Below, piece by piece: positions 1 through 8,470 of a stretch of 40,903 bases of DNA. Location of the stretch: assembly GCA_028287745.1 (NCBI GenBank), contig JAQBPB010000089.1:1-40903 (forward strand). Reading direction: 5' to 3'. The notes beneath the pieces are model-generated. The model was not told the origin of the DNA. It did not search any database and worked only from the letters and a program-made list of their open reading frames with translations. The translations under genes were made by a program, and so were the position numbers. Origin of the DNA: Chloroflexota bacterium. Its GTDB lineage: Bacteria > Chloroflexota > Chloroflexia > Chloroheliales > Chloroheliaceae. Within the stretch, counting starts at the first letter, position 1. Each line of letters opens with the position of its first letter.

Positions 1-2
1 TT

Positions 3-401
3 CTTTCGGCAGGGCTGGTAGTACTGACCCGGCAGATTGACCAGGCCACAGGCGCGGGCATGCGAAGCCCGGTTGGTACGGGACCGCTGCCCGGCCGCTT
101 TCCGGCAGCCCCGGCCCGCACGCCGGTACAGGTTAATACACCGGTACAGCATAACGCGCCGGTCATGGCAACACCGGTACAGCACAACGCGCCGGTCGTG
201 GCAACACCTGAACCGGTTACCAGCCCTATCCCTATCCCTGTCCCTATTCCGGAAGTCCCGGCCCCGGTCCCGGTGCAAGCTGCCCCGGTTATGCCCAGGC
301 CCCGGATTTCGGCCAGCAGTTCGGGCATAGGCGTGTACGAGGCTAAACCGAAAAAAGGCGTAATTCAGCGGCTTATCGCTTATTTTGGCGGAAAGCGCTA
401 G
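3..401 (+). CDS. C-terminal part of an unknown protein with a proline-rich tail (5' end outside window)
   Basis: The reading frame is open from the left edge, so the internal ATG at 60 is probably not the start and this is the end of a longer protein. The visible part has a short ordinary stretch (LSAGLVVLTRQIDQATGAG), then a long Pro/Val/Thr-rich tail with a duplicated TPVQHNAPV motif and alternating Pro-Ile/Pro-Val dipeptides. It ends in a basic, amphipathic segment (KKGVIQRLIAYFGGKR) that could contact membrane or a partner. It sits 68 bp upstream of the GTPase and roadblock genes on the same strand, so it may belong to that signalling operon. I do not recognise the family; the informative domain is outside the window. 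Confidence 0.6.
   Translation, partial: LSAGLVVLTRQIDQATGAGMRSPVGTGPLPGRFPAAPARTPVQVNTPVQHNAPVMATPVQHNAPVVATPEPVTSPIPIPVPIPEVPAPVPVQAAPVMPRPRISASSSGIGVYEAKPKKGVIQRLIAYFGGKR
138..203 (+). repeat. two tandem 33-bp repeats inside the proline-rich tail
   Basis: Copies at 138-170 and 171-203 differ at only a few bases and each encodes TPVQHNAPV plus two or three residues. The unit length is a multiple of three, so it keeps the frame. This is a normal low-complexity protein expansion. Confidence 0.8.
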
Positions 402-469
402 GTTTCAATAAAGTTTTATAATTCAACGGTTTTTAATCTTATGCTACAGGTATTCTAACGGAGGTTACG

Positions 470-1003
470 TTGCAAACGGTCAAAATGGTCATAACTGGCG
501 CAGTCTCTTCGGGCAAAACCGAATTTATCAGGACCATAAGTGAAATTGATGTAATCTCAACGGAACGTAAAGCCACCGACGAAACCAGCCTGTTGAAAAA
601 AGAAACCACTGTAGCCATGGATTTTGGCCGCATTGCCATCGCCGAAGATTTAGTGCTGCATCTATTTGGCACCCCCGGCCAGAAACGCTTTGACTTCATG
701 TGGGAAATTCTCTCGGAAGGAATGCTGGGTTTAGTCGTGCTGGTGGACAGCACCCGGCCGGATACTTTCCGCGAAACCACCCGGATAATTGAGTTTTTCA
801 CGACTTATCGCAAAACGCCGTTTGTGGTGGCCTGCAACAAGCAAGATGTTGATAACGCCTGGACCCCCGAGGACATCCGCTACTCCTTGCGCCTGCCCGA
901 TAATATAAAAATCCTGCCCTGTGTGGCGAAAGACCGCGAGCCGGTGCGCAACGTTTTACTGGAACTGCTTTATACTATCCTCGAACAGACTGAGGAGGAA
1001 TAA
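470..1003 (+). CDS. small Ras-like GTPase of the CvnD/MglA type
   Basis: This 177-aa protein is a bacterial small GTPase of the type found in Streptomyces conservons (CvnD) and related to MglA. The P-loop is GAVSSGKT at residues 10-17, a switch I-like TTVAMDFG follows, switch II is LFGTPGQKRFDFMW, and the base-specificity motif is NKQD. It is a single-domain protein of normal length. It starts at TTG 470 because GGAGG at 460-464 lies five bases upstream. The next gene, a roadblock protein, starts 3 bp after the stop. In this family the roadblock partner acts as regulator or platform for the GTPase, so the two are probably a working pair in cytoplasmic or polar signalling. No histidine kinase (CvnA) or DUF742 (CvnC) gene is visible here. 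The family call is firm; the cellular output is unknown. Confidence 0.88.
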   Translation: MQTVKMVITGAVSSGKTEFIRTISEIDVISTERKATDETSLLKKETTVAMDFGRIAIAEDLVLHLFGTPGQKRFDFMWEILSEGMLGLVVLVDSTRPDTFRETTRIIEFFTTYRKTPFVVACNKQDVDNAWTPEDIRYSLRLPDNIKILPCVAKDREPVRNVLLELLYTILEQTEEE

Positions 1004-1006
1004 ATC

Positions 1007-1384
1007 ATGTTTTCCGGGTCCCAGTTACTTGAGTTGCAAGAGGAATTACACCGGCTCCAGAGTTCTTCGCCCGATATTGAAGCGACTGCGCTAATAACCA
1101 TGGATGGCCTTATCCTGGCCTCGACGCTGCCAGACTCAACCGAAGAAGACCGGGTTTCGGCTATGAGCGCGGCCTTACTTTCGCTGGCCGAACGCATCAG
1201 CCTGGAACTTGGGCGCGGCTACCTGGAGCAGGTCTTTCTGCGCGGCGCCGAAGGAGATGTCCTGCTCATGGCAGTGGCCGACCAGGCCGTATTAACCGTA
1301 ATGTCGCGCCGGGAAGCTAAACTGGGGATGTTGATTTACTACATGCGGCGGGCCGTCAAAGAACTGACCAATTTCTTAGATTAA
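1007..1384 (+). CDS. Roadblock/LC7-domain protein, partner of the GTPase
   Basis: This 125-aa protein has the roadblock/LC7 fold signature: an N-terminal helix, then 'ALITMDGLILASTLP' as the first strand pair, a central helix rich in Ala/Leu/Ser, 'VFLRGAEGDVLLMAVADQAVLTVMS' as the later strands, and a C-terminal helix. The start at ATG 1007 follows GAGGAGG at 993-999, which lies inside the end of the GTPase gene, so the two genes are translationally linked. Roadblock proteins of the MglB/CvnB kind bind their cognate small GTPase and control its nucleotide state. No transmembrane segment or signal peptide is present. Confidence in the family is high; whether it acts as a GAP or a scaffold cannot be told from sequence. 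Confidence 0.85.
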   Translation: MFSGSQLLELQEELHRLQSSSPDIEATALITMDGLILASTLPDSTEEDRVSAMSAALLSLAERISLELGRGYLEQVFLRGAEGDVLLMAVADQAVLTVMSRREAKLGMLIYYMRRAVKELTNFLD

Positions 1385-1403
1385 CAAAACCAGTAAATTG
1401 TGC

Positions 1404-1432
1404 TTGTAGGCAATATATAAAGTTGCTATAAT
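1404..1432 (+). promoter_or_regulatory. sigma-70-like promoter of the LysE-family gene
   Basis: A -35 element TTGTAG at 1404-1409 and a perfect -10 TATAAT at 1427-1432 are separated by 17 bp. Transcription from about 1439 would give a leader of roughly 240 nt before the exporter gene at 1678. Confidence 0.55.
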
Positions 1433-1559
1433 CAATAAGACGCTCGAAAGTTATTTCCGGGGCGGTCTTAAGAAATTCAGATACAGGACCGATGAAAGCT
1501 TTAACTTTTAGTTTAATAGCCGGTTTTAGCGGTTTGCAGCAGTCCAGCCAGCCTTACAG

Positions 1560-1622
1560 GAGGTCTGGTTAGTTCCGTTTGCCGGTAAGTTAGTTTCTAC
1601 TTGAAAGCAATCGCCAGACCTC
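1560..1622 (+). promoter_or_regulatory. possible antiterminator pairing in the LysE leader
   Basis: GAGGTCTGG at 1560-1568 is perfectly complementary to CCAGACCTC at 1614-1622. The latter contains most of the left arm of the terminator stem that follows, so the two pairings exclude one another, as in attenuators and riboswitch expression platforms. The leader does not match any riboswitch I know (lysine, guanidine, T-box, yybP were considered). The ligand or trigger is unknown. Confidence 0.45.
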
Positions 1623-1647
1623 ATAGGGGTCCGGCGATTTTTGTTTT
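1611..1647 (+). terminator. intrinsic terminator in the leader of the LysE gene
   Basis: The stem TCGCC-A-GACC (1611-1620) pairs with GGTC-C-GGCGA (1628-1637), with one A-C mismatch, followed by a T-rich run TTTTTGTTTT. It lies only 30-60 bp before the start of the exporter gene and after a strong promoter, so it probably acts as a conditional attenuator. Confidence 0.65.
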
Positions 1648-1677
1648 ATAGTAAAACGGTCATAAAGAGGAAACCCA

Positions 1678-2304
1678 ATGAACTTTGATTATTTTATCCG
1701 GGGCCTGTTAATCGGCCTTTCCATAGCCGCCCCGATCGGCCCAATGGGGGTGCTGGTAATCCGGCGTACCCTGGCCGAAGGCCGGTTGGCCGGGCTGATT
1801 ACCGGGCTGGGTATCGCGGCCGGAGATACTATTTACGGGGCGCTGGGCGGTTTCGGCCTGACGTTAATTACCGGGTTCCTAATCAATGAGCAGTTCTGGC
1901 TGCGCCTGGCCGGGGGTTTCTTTCTGATTTACCTGGGTATTAAAACCCTGGTTTCTCGTCCGGCCGAAAAAGCCGCCGAAAGCCGGGATAAGGGCCGGGG
2001 TCTGGCGGGTTATTTTATTACCAGCCTGTTGCTCACGCTGACCAACCCGCTGACTATAATATCCTTCGCGGCGATAATGGCCGGGCTGGGCATCGGCAGT
2101 GCATCCGGCAACTACCTTTCGGCCACCATTCTAGTGCTGGGGGTAGCGGCCGGGTCAACCGGGTGGTGGCTCATTTTGACCACGGGTGTTAGCCTGCTTA
2201 AAAATAAATTTACGCCCGGGGGCATGGTCTGGGTCAACCGGCTTTCCGGTCTGGTTATCACACTTTTTGGCCTGCTGGCCCTGTGGAGCCTGGTCCGCTT
2301 ATGA
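1678..2304 (+). CDS. LysE/RhtB-family exporter
   Basis: This 208-aa membrane protein has the LysE-family hallmark near the N-terminus: a first helix followed by APIGPMGVLVIRRTLAEGR, then GLGIAAGDTIYG. Six hydrophobic segments are visible, at roughly residues 5-30, 38-65, 70-92, 112-140, 145-170 and 185-206, matching the normal topology and length. The family exports amino acids (Lys, Arg, Thr, homoserine) or related small cations at the cytoplasmic membrane; the substrate cannot be read from sequence. ATG 1678 follows AGAGG at 1665-1669. The long leader with a terminator suggests control by transcription attenuation. The gene downstream is convergent. Confidence 0.85.
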   Translation: MNFDYFIRGLLIGLSIAAPIGPMGVLVIRRTLAEGRLAGLITGLGIAAGDTIYGALGGFGLTLITGFLINEQFWLRLAGGFFLIYLGIKTLVSRPAEKAAESRDKGRGLAGYFITSLLLTLTNPLTIISFAAIMAGLGIGSASGNYLSATILVLGVAAGSTGWWLILTTGVSLLKNKFTPGGMVWVNRLSGLVITLFGLLALWSLVRL

Positions 2305-2333
2305 TGAACCAGGCCCGCCTTAACGGCAACCGT

Positions 2334-2561
2334 CTAGGCGCTGTCGTCGCCGTTAACGACCGTACTATCGGTCAGTTGGCCTTCCCTGGCTCTCTCCCGC
2401 CGGGCATCAATAATCTGGTCCTTTCCCTGGCGCAGTTGTTCCAGCCGCTGCTGCTCCTGGCCGGAAAGCTGGCGCTGCGAGGCGGCGTATTCCAGTTCAG
2501 TCAGTTCCGTAGCCGCGTCCAGAGTCTGGTCGAAGTGGCCTTCCTGGGGTAAATTTGTCAT
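2334..2561 (-). CDS. small helical protein of unknown function
   Basis: This 75-aa polar protein is rich in Gln, Glu, Arg and Ala and is predicted to be almost all helix (LTELEYAASQRQL, then QEQQRLEQLRQG), probably a short coiled coil. A good ribosome site, AAAAGGAG, stands just before ATG 2561. It follows the phospholipase-D-like gene by 50 bp on the same strand, so the two are probably co-transcribed. I do not recognise a family. The opposite strand is also open here, but the ribosome site and operon context favour the minus strand. Confidence 0.6.
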   Translation of the reverse strand: MTNLPQEGHFDQTLDAATELTELEYAASQRQLSGQEQQRLEQLRQGKDQIIDARRERAREGQLTDSTVVNGDDSA

Positions 2562-2611
2562 TTCTTTACTCCTTTTCGTTGGTAAATGATTAATAAATTA
2601 AAGCAAAAAGC

Positions 2612-3748
2612 TTAATCAAACTCTCGGCCGATTGGCTGAGGCGGTGCCATTGACCCATCATACTGGTATTTCTGAACCAGGTGGTCAATGTAACGGCTGT
2701 ACTCGTCGGCCAGCGGGCGAGATTCGATCATCAAGATATTTTCGGCATTGAGTTCGGCACTATGCGAGAAATTGTAGGACCCGGTGATAACAGTGTCGTC
2801 TACAACCAGCACTTTATTGTGCATGAAATCGTGGGGCTGGTCTGGCGCATAAGGAATCGACTTTTTCCCGGTCAGGTTAGCCTCTTCAACGATATTCTGG
2901 ACCGCCTCAATCTTCCAGTGGTTGCGCCGGACGCTCTCCCACTGGTACAGGACGCCTTCCATCTGGGTCCGGTCGTAGATGCCGCTAACCGGGGCCTGGT
3001 CGGTCCGCAACAGGTCGTTCAGGGCCGATACCAGGGCACTGGAATTGAGCAGCATACTGCATATTCGGACCCGTTCCCTGGCCTGGGCCACGTGCTGGGC
3101 CACTTCATAATCAATCGCCGGACCCCGGCCCGGTGAAAAGAGCAACCGCACGCGGGCCGGTTCGCCCTGGTAAGTCAGCGTGACCGTCCGGGTATCAAAC
3201 GAGCCACTGTTGCCGATGTTACTCTTAATCCACAATTGTTCAAAATCGCTCTGGTAGTACCCCGCTACCGCCGGAGAGTGTACCAGGACAATATTATTTT
3301 CCTGCAAGGTAAAGGCGTCGGTGGTCCAGTTAGCGGACCCGGTCCAGACGCTGGCCTGGGGCGAGTCGGCGTCCCGCACGATATATTTATGGTGCATGAG
3401 CTTCATCCCACCGATACGCCGCCAGGGATAACCCAGCGATTGGACGAAATAGCCGGTACCTGCCGGGGCAGGGTCCTGGCCGTTTTCAAGTAGGGGCTCT
3501 TCCGGCTTGTCAGCATCATAAGCAATCCGAATAGCCACTCCGGCGTCGGCTCTTTCACGCAGGGCATCAGCAAGAATCTTTTTCAACGAGTCGTTCAACC
3601 GCATATCAAAAACCGCGATGTCCAGGGTTCGATTGGCTCCGGCAATGAAGTTCGCCAGAAGTTGCACGACCGATTCACCGCTTTGCTCTCCCTGGGCCAG
3701 GAAAATTGCCGCCAGATCGTTATCCGGCTGGCGATTGGGCTGCTTCAT
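2612..3748 (-). CDS. phospholipase-D-like protein with two HKD motifs
   Basis: This 378-aa protein belongs to the PLD superfamily. Both halves carry the catalytic HxKxxxxD signature: HHKYIVRD (H119, K121, D126), followed by WTGSANWT, and HNKVLVVDD (H310, K312, D317), followed by TGSYNFS. Two complete motifs imply a functional active site in one chain, using a covalent phosphohistidine intermediate on phosphodiester substrates. No signal peptide is seen, so it is cytoplasmic; possible substrates are phospholipids or nucleic acids (PLD-type nucleases). It begins with a hydrophilic tail and has 'RTLDIAVFDMRLN' as the first core strand. It shares a transcript with the small helical protein downstream and is divergent from the cyclic-di-GMP gene. 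Confidence 0.85.
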   Translation of the reverse strand: MKQPNRQPDNDLAAIFLAQGEQSGESVVQLLANFIAGANRTLDIAVFDMRLNDSLKKILADALRERADAGVAIRIAYDADKPEEPLLENGQDPAPAGTGYFVQSLGYPWRRIGGMKLMHHKYIVRDADSPQASVWTGSANWTTDAFTLQENNIVLVHSPAVAGYYQSDFEQLWIKSNIGNSGSFDTRTVTLTYQGEPARVRLLFSPGRGPAIDYEVAQHVAQARERVRICSMLLNSSALVSALNDLLRTDQAPVSGIYDRTQMEGVLYQWESVRRNHWKIEAVQNIVEEANLTGKKSIPYAPDQPHDFMHNKVLVVDDTVITGSYNFSHSAELNAENILMIESRPLADEYSRYIDHLVQKYQYDGSMAPPQPIGREFD

Positions 3749-4142
3749 TTTGTTTTCTCTTTTCTCGCCATACTAATTAGCGCAAACCAACCGGGCGACC
3801 TTGTCCGGTGGCTACCTGTTGCTGCCTGACGTAGCTTTAGTTAAGCATAAAGTTTGCCGGAAAACCAACCGGACGGCATTTTGCCGGATTAAATGTAGTT
3901 CAATAGGATTCTTAATTGATTATTCTCCTAATAATATTGCAAAGTTGGCTCATTCAATTTAAACTATATTGTAATGGGCTATCCATTAGTTATAAAAAGT
4001 GCTAAAATTAAAATGTTCATTTTCCGTTAGATAAAAATTGTAACTTTCCCTGGTGTGGAAGGCAGCACTTTATATTTAACCTCGCAATCAAACAATAATT
4101 TTAATCCTTTAAGTTTCCGATTATCATCGCAGTTTTCCAGCC
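3749..4142. other. AT-rich divergent intergenic region
   Basis: The region separates the minus-strand PLD-like gene from the plus-strand cyclic-di-GMP gene and should contain promoters for both. It is clearly more AT-rich than its surroundings, especially 3900-4100. Short TATAAA/TAAAAT tracts near 3990-4010 could be -10 elements, but I could not settle a confident promoter pair. No reading frame or repeat stands out. Confidence 0.5.
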
Positions 4143-4157
4143 TTGCCGTTTTGCAAT

Positions 4158-4172
4158 GGAGGTTCTTTAGTG
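4158..4172 (+). promoter_or_regulatory. ribosome-binding site that fixes a GTG start
   Basis: GGAGG at 4158-4162 is followed after seven bases by GTG at 4170. This favours GTG 4170 over the upstream in-frame TTG at 4143, which has no ribosome site. Confidence 0.7.
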
Positions 4173-7100
4173 CCAACTACGTTCCTTGCCCCGCGTAAAC
4201 TTATCTTCTTATTAGCCGGTTATTTTCTTTTAACCCTGGTAGCGGTCGTATTATTGTTAATAACAAGCGGCCCTCTTTCCTTATTGATGGTACTGGTATT
4301 ACCGGTAACCTACGCGGCAATTTTTTATTCCAGGCCTATTTATTGGTCGATGTTACTTTTTGGGATCCTGGTATCGTTCATAGTTATCCAGGTTATTAAC
4401 ACCAAACCGGCTTACTCGCTGGGTACTTTATTATTAACCAGCGCTATCCTGGGTTTATTAACTGAATTTATTCACCGCTTAATCAGCGCCCGCAACCGCA
4501 CGGCGCAGGCCCTGGCTTATTCCAAAGCTAACCTGCAAGCTATCCTGAACAACAGCTTGCAGGGCTTTATTCTGGTTGACCGGAACCGCCTGGTCCGCGA
4601 ATATAATAAAAAAGCCTACGAAAATATCCTTCAAGTGCAGCAGCTTGAATTAGAAAAAGGGCAGCCGTTTGACCGTTATCTAGGACCTTTGCTCATAGAG
4701 GGTTTTAATAAAAACTTCGCCAGGGCGCTCCAGGGCGAAACAGTCGTGGTCGAACGAAACGTGCTGGGAGTGGACGGCACTGAAAATTGGTATGAGTTTA
4801 ATTACGCGCCGGTATGGAAAAATGCCAGCGAAGTAAGCGGAGTTTGTGTGGGCATGGCTAGTATCAATGCCCGCAAAAAAGCCCAGGAGAGCGTTGAGCG
4901 GAGCGAAGCGCGCTTCCGGTCAATGGTCCAGAACTCACAGGACATTATTACCATCCTGAGTGAAGATGAAACGATTCGTTACGCCAGCCCGGCTATTGAG
5001 CGCTTGCTCGGCTATCCGACCGAAGCGATTACAGGCAAGCGCCTGAGCGACTACATCAGCACAGAGGACCTGGCGGTGGTCCAGGAAACCCTGGACCGGA
5101 TCAAAGCGCAGCCTGAATCGGTAGCCATGATGGAGTTCCGCGCGAAAAATAGCGCGGGCAGCTGGATTTACATGGAAGCCGTTTGTGATAACCGGCTAGC
5201 CGACCCGGCGGTAGGCGGAATTGTTTTGAACATCCGGGACAACTCGCATCACCGCCAGTTTATGGAGGCTTTCCGGCAGCAAAACGAATATATGGCCGTC
5301 ATGCACGAAACGGCCCTTTCGCTGATGAACCGGTTGGAAATTACCGAACTGCTCCAGACCATTATCAGCCGGGCAGCTACCCTGGGCGGTACTCCCCACG
5401 GGTTTATTTACCTGCGCGAGCCTGAAACCGATTATATGTTCATGAAGGTCGGGGTGGGTTGTTTTGATAATTTGCGGCCCGACCCGGTTAGAATGGGTGA
5501 ATACTTTTCCGGCAAAATCTGGAGCACCGGCCAGCCGCTGGTAGTAAGCAACTACAATCTGTGGCCTGACCGGGCCATTAATGCCAATTACGATGTGGTA
5601 AAAGCCTGTGTCGGCGTATCTCTGAAATCGGGCCTGGAAGTTATCGGTGTTATCGGGCTGGCGACGCTGGAAGAAAACCACTTTTTTGGTCAGGAAGAAA
5701 TTGACTTACTGAACCGGATTTCTCAGCTTGCTTCAATTGCTCTGGATAACGCCCGGCTGTATTCCGCCGCCCAACGCCGCCTGGTAGAACTGACCACCGT
5801 CCAGCAAATAGCCCAGGTGATTAATTCGAGCCTGCAACTTGAAGAAATCTTCCAGACCATTGTCAGCCAGATTAGCCGGGCCTTTGGCTATAAACTGATC
5901 AGCATCTATTTACGTAAAGAAAATAGCCTGGTATTGCAGGCGGTGGTCGGTTATGAGGAGTACCTGGAAAGTATCCCGCTGGACAAAGGAGTGTCAGGAA
6001 GGGTTGTCAGCACCGGCAAAGCTTCCTTTATCCGCAAGGCTAACGAGGACGAAGACTTTATTGAAGGAGTATTTGGGGCAAACCAGGGAATAATCATTCC
6101 CCTGAAAGACGGCGACAGCCAGGTGCTGGGTGTACTGGCCGTTGAATCAAGGGGCACCCCCCAACTAACCGACGATGACTTTACCCTCTTAACCCTGCTG
6201 GCAGACCAGGTCAGTATCGCTATCCGCAATGCCCGCCTTTTTGAAGATTTGAGCCAGAGCGAAGAAAAGTATCGCGAGGTTGTCGGCAGCGTCAAGGAAA
6301 TAATTTTCCAGACCGATAAGAACGGCAACTGGATTTTCCTTAACCAGGCCTGGACCGATTTATTAGGCTATTCGGTAGAGGAAGCCCTGGGCAAGCCCCT
6401 GCTGACTTACATCTACAAGGAAGATTGGCAGCGCAGCTCCCAGGAGTTCTTAGGGCTTGCTAAAGGCGAAATTGAAGATTACAGGCTGGAAGTGCGGCTT
6501 ATCGCCAAAGACGGCAGCCTGCGCTGGATGGAATTGGTCTGCCGCCGGGCTACCGGTGAAAAAGGCCAGCAGTCCGGTATTTCCGGCACCCTGGACGATA
6601 TTACCGAGCGCAAAAAGACCGAATTTTTGGAACAAGACCGCAACCAGGTCCTGGAGATGGTCGCCCGCAACCGCCCGCTGACAGTAGTCCTGGAAAAAAT
6701 CGCTTTAATGATTGAGCGGCAGCGCCCCGAAGTAGTCTGCACCATCATGCTGCTTGATGGCGACCGCTTATATACCGGGGCCGCGCCGAGCCTGCCCAAG
6801 TCCTTCAGTATGGCAATTAATGGCTTACAAATCGGGCCGGATGTTGGTTCGTGCGGTACGGCGGCTTACCTGCAAGAAGCTGTAATTGTCCATGATATTA
6901 CCCGCTCTCCGCTCTGGCACAGTTTCCAGGAACTGGCCCTGGCCCACGAACTACAAGCTTGCTGGTCGGTGCCGATCATATCCAACAAACAGGAAGTGCT
7001 GGGAACCGTCGCGCTCTACTGGCGAGAACCTACCGCCGGAATCCTGGATGGTCTGGACTTATTAAGCACCATAAGCCGCCTGGCCGCCATTGCGATTGAA

Positions 7101-8450
7101 CAGCGCCGCCTGAATGACCAGTTAAATTTCCAGGCCCACTTTGACTCGCTTACCGGCCTGCCTAACCGCATGCTTTTCGAGGACCGGTTGGACCAGGCGC
7201 TGGCGGCGTCCTACCGCAACAAGCAAAAACTGGCCGTCCTTTTCGTGGACCTCGACCGCTTCAAGCTAATCAATGACACGCTGGGGCACCATACCGGGGA
7301 CCTGGTTTTGCAGGAAGTGGCGCGGCGCTTGCAAAGCTGTGTGCGCCAGAGTGATACCATCGCCCGCCTGGGCGGCGATGAATTTACCGTGCTGCTTACT
7401 GATTTAAAAGATATGTACAACGCCGAGCGGGTCGCCCAGAAGTTGATGGACGCGCTGGAACCGCCTTTAATTTTGTCCGGCCAGAAATTGCATATAACGT
7501 CCAGCATCGGGATTAGCCTCTACCCGAACGACGGCGAAACGGCCCAGGACCTGTTGTCGAATGCCGACCGGGCCATGTACCGGGCCAAGTTGCAGGGCAA
7601 AAATAACTACCAGTTCTTTACCCCGGAAATGAATATACAGACGCTGGAACGGCTGGAACTGGAAAATCAGTTGCGCCGGGTGCTGGAACGCGACGAGTTG
7701 AGACTCTTTTGTCAACCTCAGGTTGATCTTAAAAGTGGTAGAATAGTTGGGTTCGAAATCCTGCTACGGTGGGCCCACCCGGTTTTAGGGCTTGTGGCGC
7801 CCGGTTTATTCATACCCCTGGCGGAAGAAAGCGGCTTGATTGTGCCGATTGGCGCCTGGGTGATGGAGGAAGCCTGCCGCAAGGCCAAAGCCTGGCAAGA
7901 CCAGGGCTACCAGCCGGTCAAGATGGCGGTCAATGTTTCGGCCTTGCAATTCAACCGGGCCGATTTTATCCAGACCGTTATTAAAGCCCTGGAAGCCAGC
8001 GGCCTGGAACCCAGGTGGTTGGAACTGGAGCTCACTGAAAGTGTACTGCTCAACAATACCAAAGAAAGTTTGCAAAAACTGATTGAGCTTAAAAAAATCG
8101 GCATCCAGCTCTCACTGGACGATTTTGGAACAGGGTATTCTTCGTTAAGTTATTTGCAACAACTGCCGATTGATACTCTGAAACTTGACCAGTCTTTTAT
8201 TGGTGCAAACCCTCAGCAAGGACCACGGGTGGCCGCCATTATAACGGCTATTACAACCATGGCCCATTCGTTAGGAATGCGTATAATAGCCGAAGGGGTA
8301 GAAACCCAGGAACAATTGGATTTTCTGCGCGAAATCGGCTGTGATGGTATGCAGGGCTATATCTTCAGCCCGCCCATACCGGCAGACCAGCTTGAAGAAC
8401 TGCTCAAACAGGCTGCGACTGCTCCGACGCTTTTACAAGCCTTTACTTAA
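4170..8450 (+). CDS. membrane PAS-GAF sensor with GGDEF and EAL domains (cyclic di-GMP turnover)
   Basis: This 1426-aa protein starts with four hydrophobic segments (residues ~8-100). These are followed by PAS (~118-235), PAS (~245-365), GAF (~385-530), GAF (~555-695), PAS (~697-815), GAF (~825-975), GGDEF (~985-1150) and EAL (~1165-1410). The cyclase motif is an intact GGDEF at 1068-1072, with the product-inhibition site RQSD at 1059-1062, five residues before it. In the phosphodiesterase domain the signature reads EILLR (E1196), so Ala of EAL is Ile. The other catalytic blocks are present: ELTES, DDFGTGYSS, LKLDQSF, AEGVET and QGY. Both activities therefore look possible. With three PAS and three GAF domains it probably integrates several signals, though no ligand is deducible. 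The stop is 20 bp before the next gene. Confidence 0.93.
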   Translation: MPTTFLAPRKLIFLLAGYFLLTLVAVVLLLITSGPLSLLMVLVLPVTYAAIFYSRPIYWSMLLFGILVSFIVIQVINTKPAYSLGTLLLTSAILGLLTEFIHRLISARNRTAQALAYSKANLQAILNNSLQGFILVDRNRLVREYNKKAYENILQVQQLELEKGQPFDRYLGPLLIEGFNKNFARALQGETVVVERNVLGVDGTENWYEFNYAPVWKNASEVSGVCVGMASINARKKAQESVERSEARFRSMVQNSQDIITILSEDETIRYASPAIERLLGYPTEAITGKRLSDYISTEDLAVVQETLDRIKAQPESVAMMEFRAKNSAGSWIYMEAVCDNRLADPAVGGIVLNIRDNSHHRQFMEAFRQQNEYMAVMHETALSLMNRLEITELLQTIISRAATLGGTPHGFIYLREPETDYMFMKVGVGCFDNLRPDPVRMGEYFSGKIWSTGQPLVVSNYNLWPDRAINANYDVVKACVGVSLKSGLEVIGVIGLATLEENHFFGQEEIDLLNRISQLASIALDNARLYSAAQRRLVELTTVQQIAQVINSSLQLEEIFQTIVSQISRAFGYKLISIYLRKENSLVLQAVVGYEEYLESIPLDKGVSGRVVSTGKASFIRKANEDEDFIEGVFGANQGIIIPLKDGDSQVLGVLAVESRGTPQLTDDDFTLLTLLADQVSIAIRNARLFEDLSQSEEKYREVVGSVKEIIFQTDKNGNWIFLNQAWTDLLGYSVEEALGKPLLTYIYKEDWQRSSQEFLGLAKGEIEDYRLEVRLIAKDGSLRWMELVCRRATGEKGQQSGISGTLDDITERKKTEFLEQDRNQVLEMVARNRPLTVVLEKIALMIERQRPEVVCTIMLLDGDRLYTGAAPSLPKSFSMAINGLQIGPDVGSCGTAAYLQEAVIVHDITRSPLWHSFQELALAHELQACWSVPIISNKQEVLGTVALYWREPTAGILDGLDLLSTISRLAAIAIEQRRLNDQLNFQAHFDSLTGLPNRMLFEDRLDQALAASYRNKQKLAVLFVDLDRFKLINDTLGHHTGDLVLQEVARRLQSCVRQSDTIARLGGDEFTVLLTDLKDMYNAERVAQKLMDALEPPLILSGQKLHITSSIGISLYPNDGETAQDLLSNADRAMYRAKLQGKNNYQFFTPEMNIQTLERLELENQLRRVLERDELRLFCQPQVDLKSGRIVGFEILLRWAHPVLGLVAPGLFIPLAEESGLIVPIGAWVMEEACRKAKAWQDQGYQPVKMAVNVSALQFNRADFIQTVIKALEASGLEPRWLELELTESVLLNNTKESLQKLIELKKIGIQLSLDDFGTGYSSLSYLQQLPIDTLKLDQSFIGANPQQGPRVAAIITAITTMAHSLGMRIIAEGVETQEQLDFLREIGCDGMQGYIFSPPIPADQLEELLKQAATAPTLLQAFT

Positions 8451-8470
8451 TTATAAGAAAGTAGCTTAAT

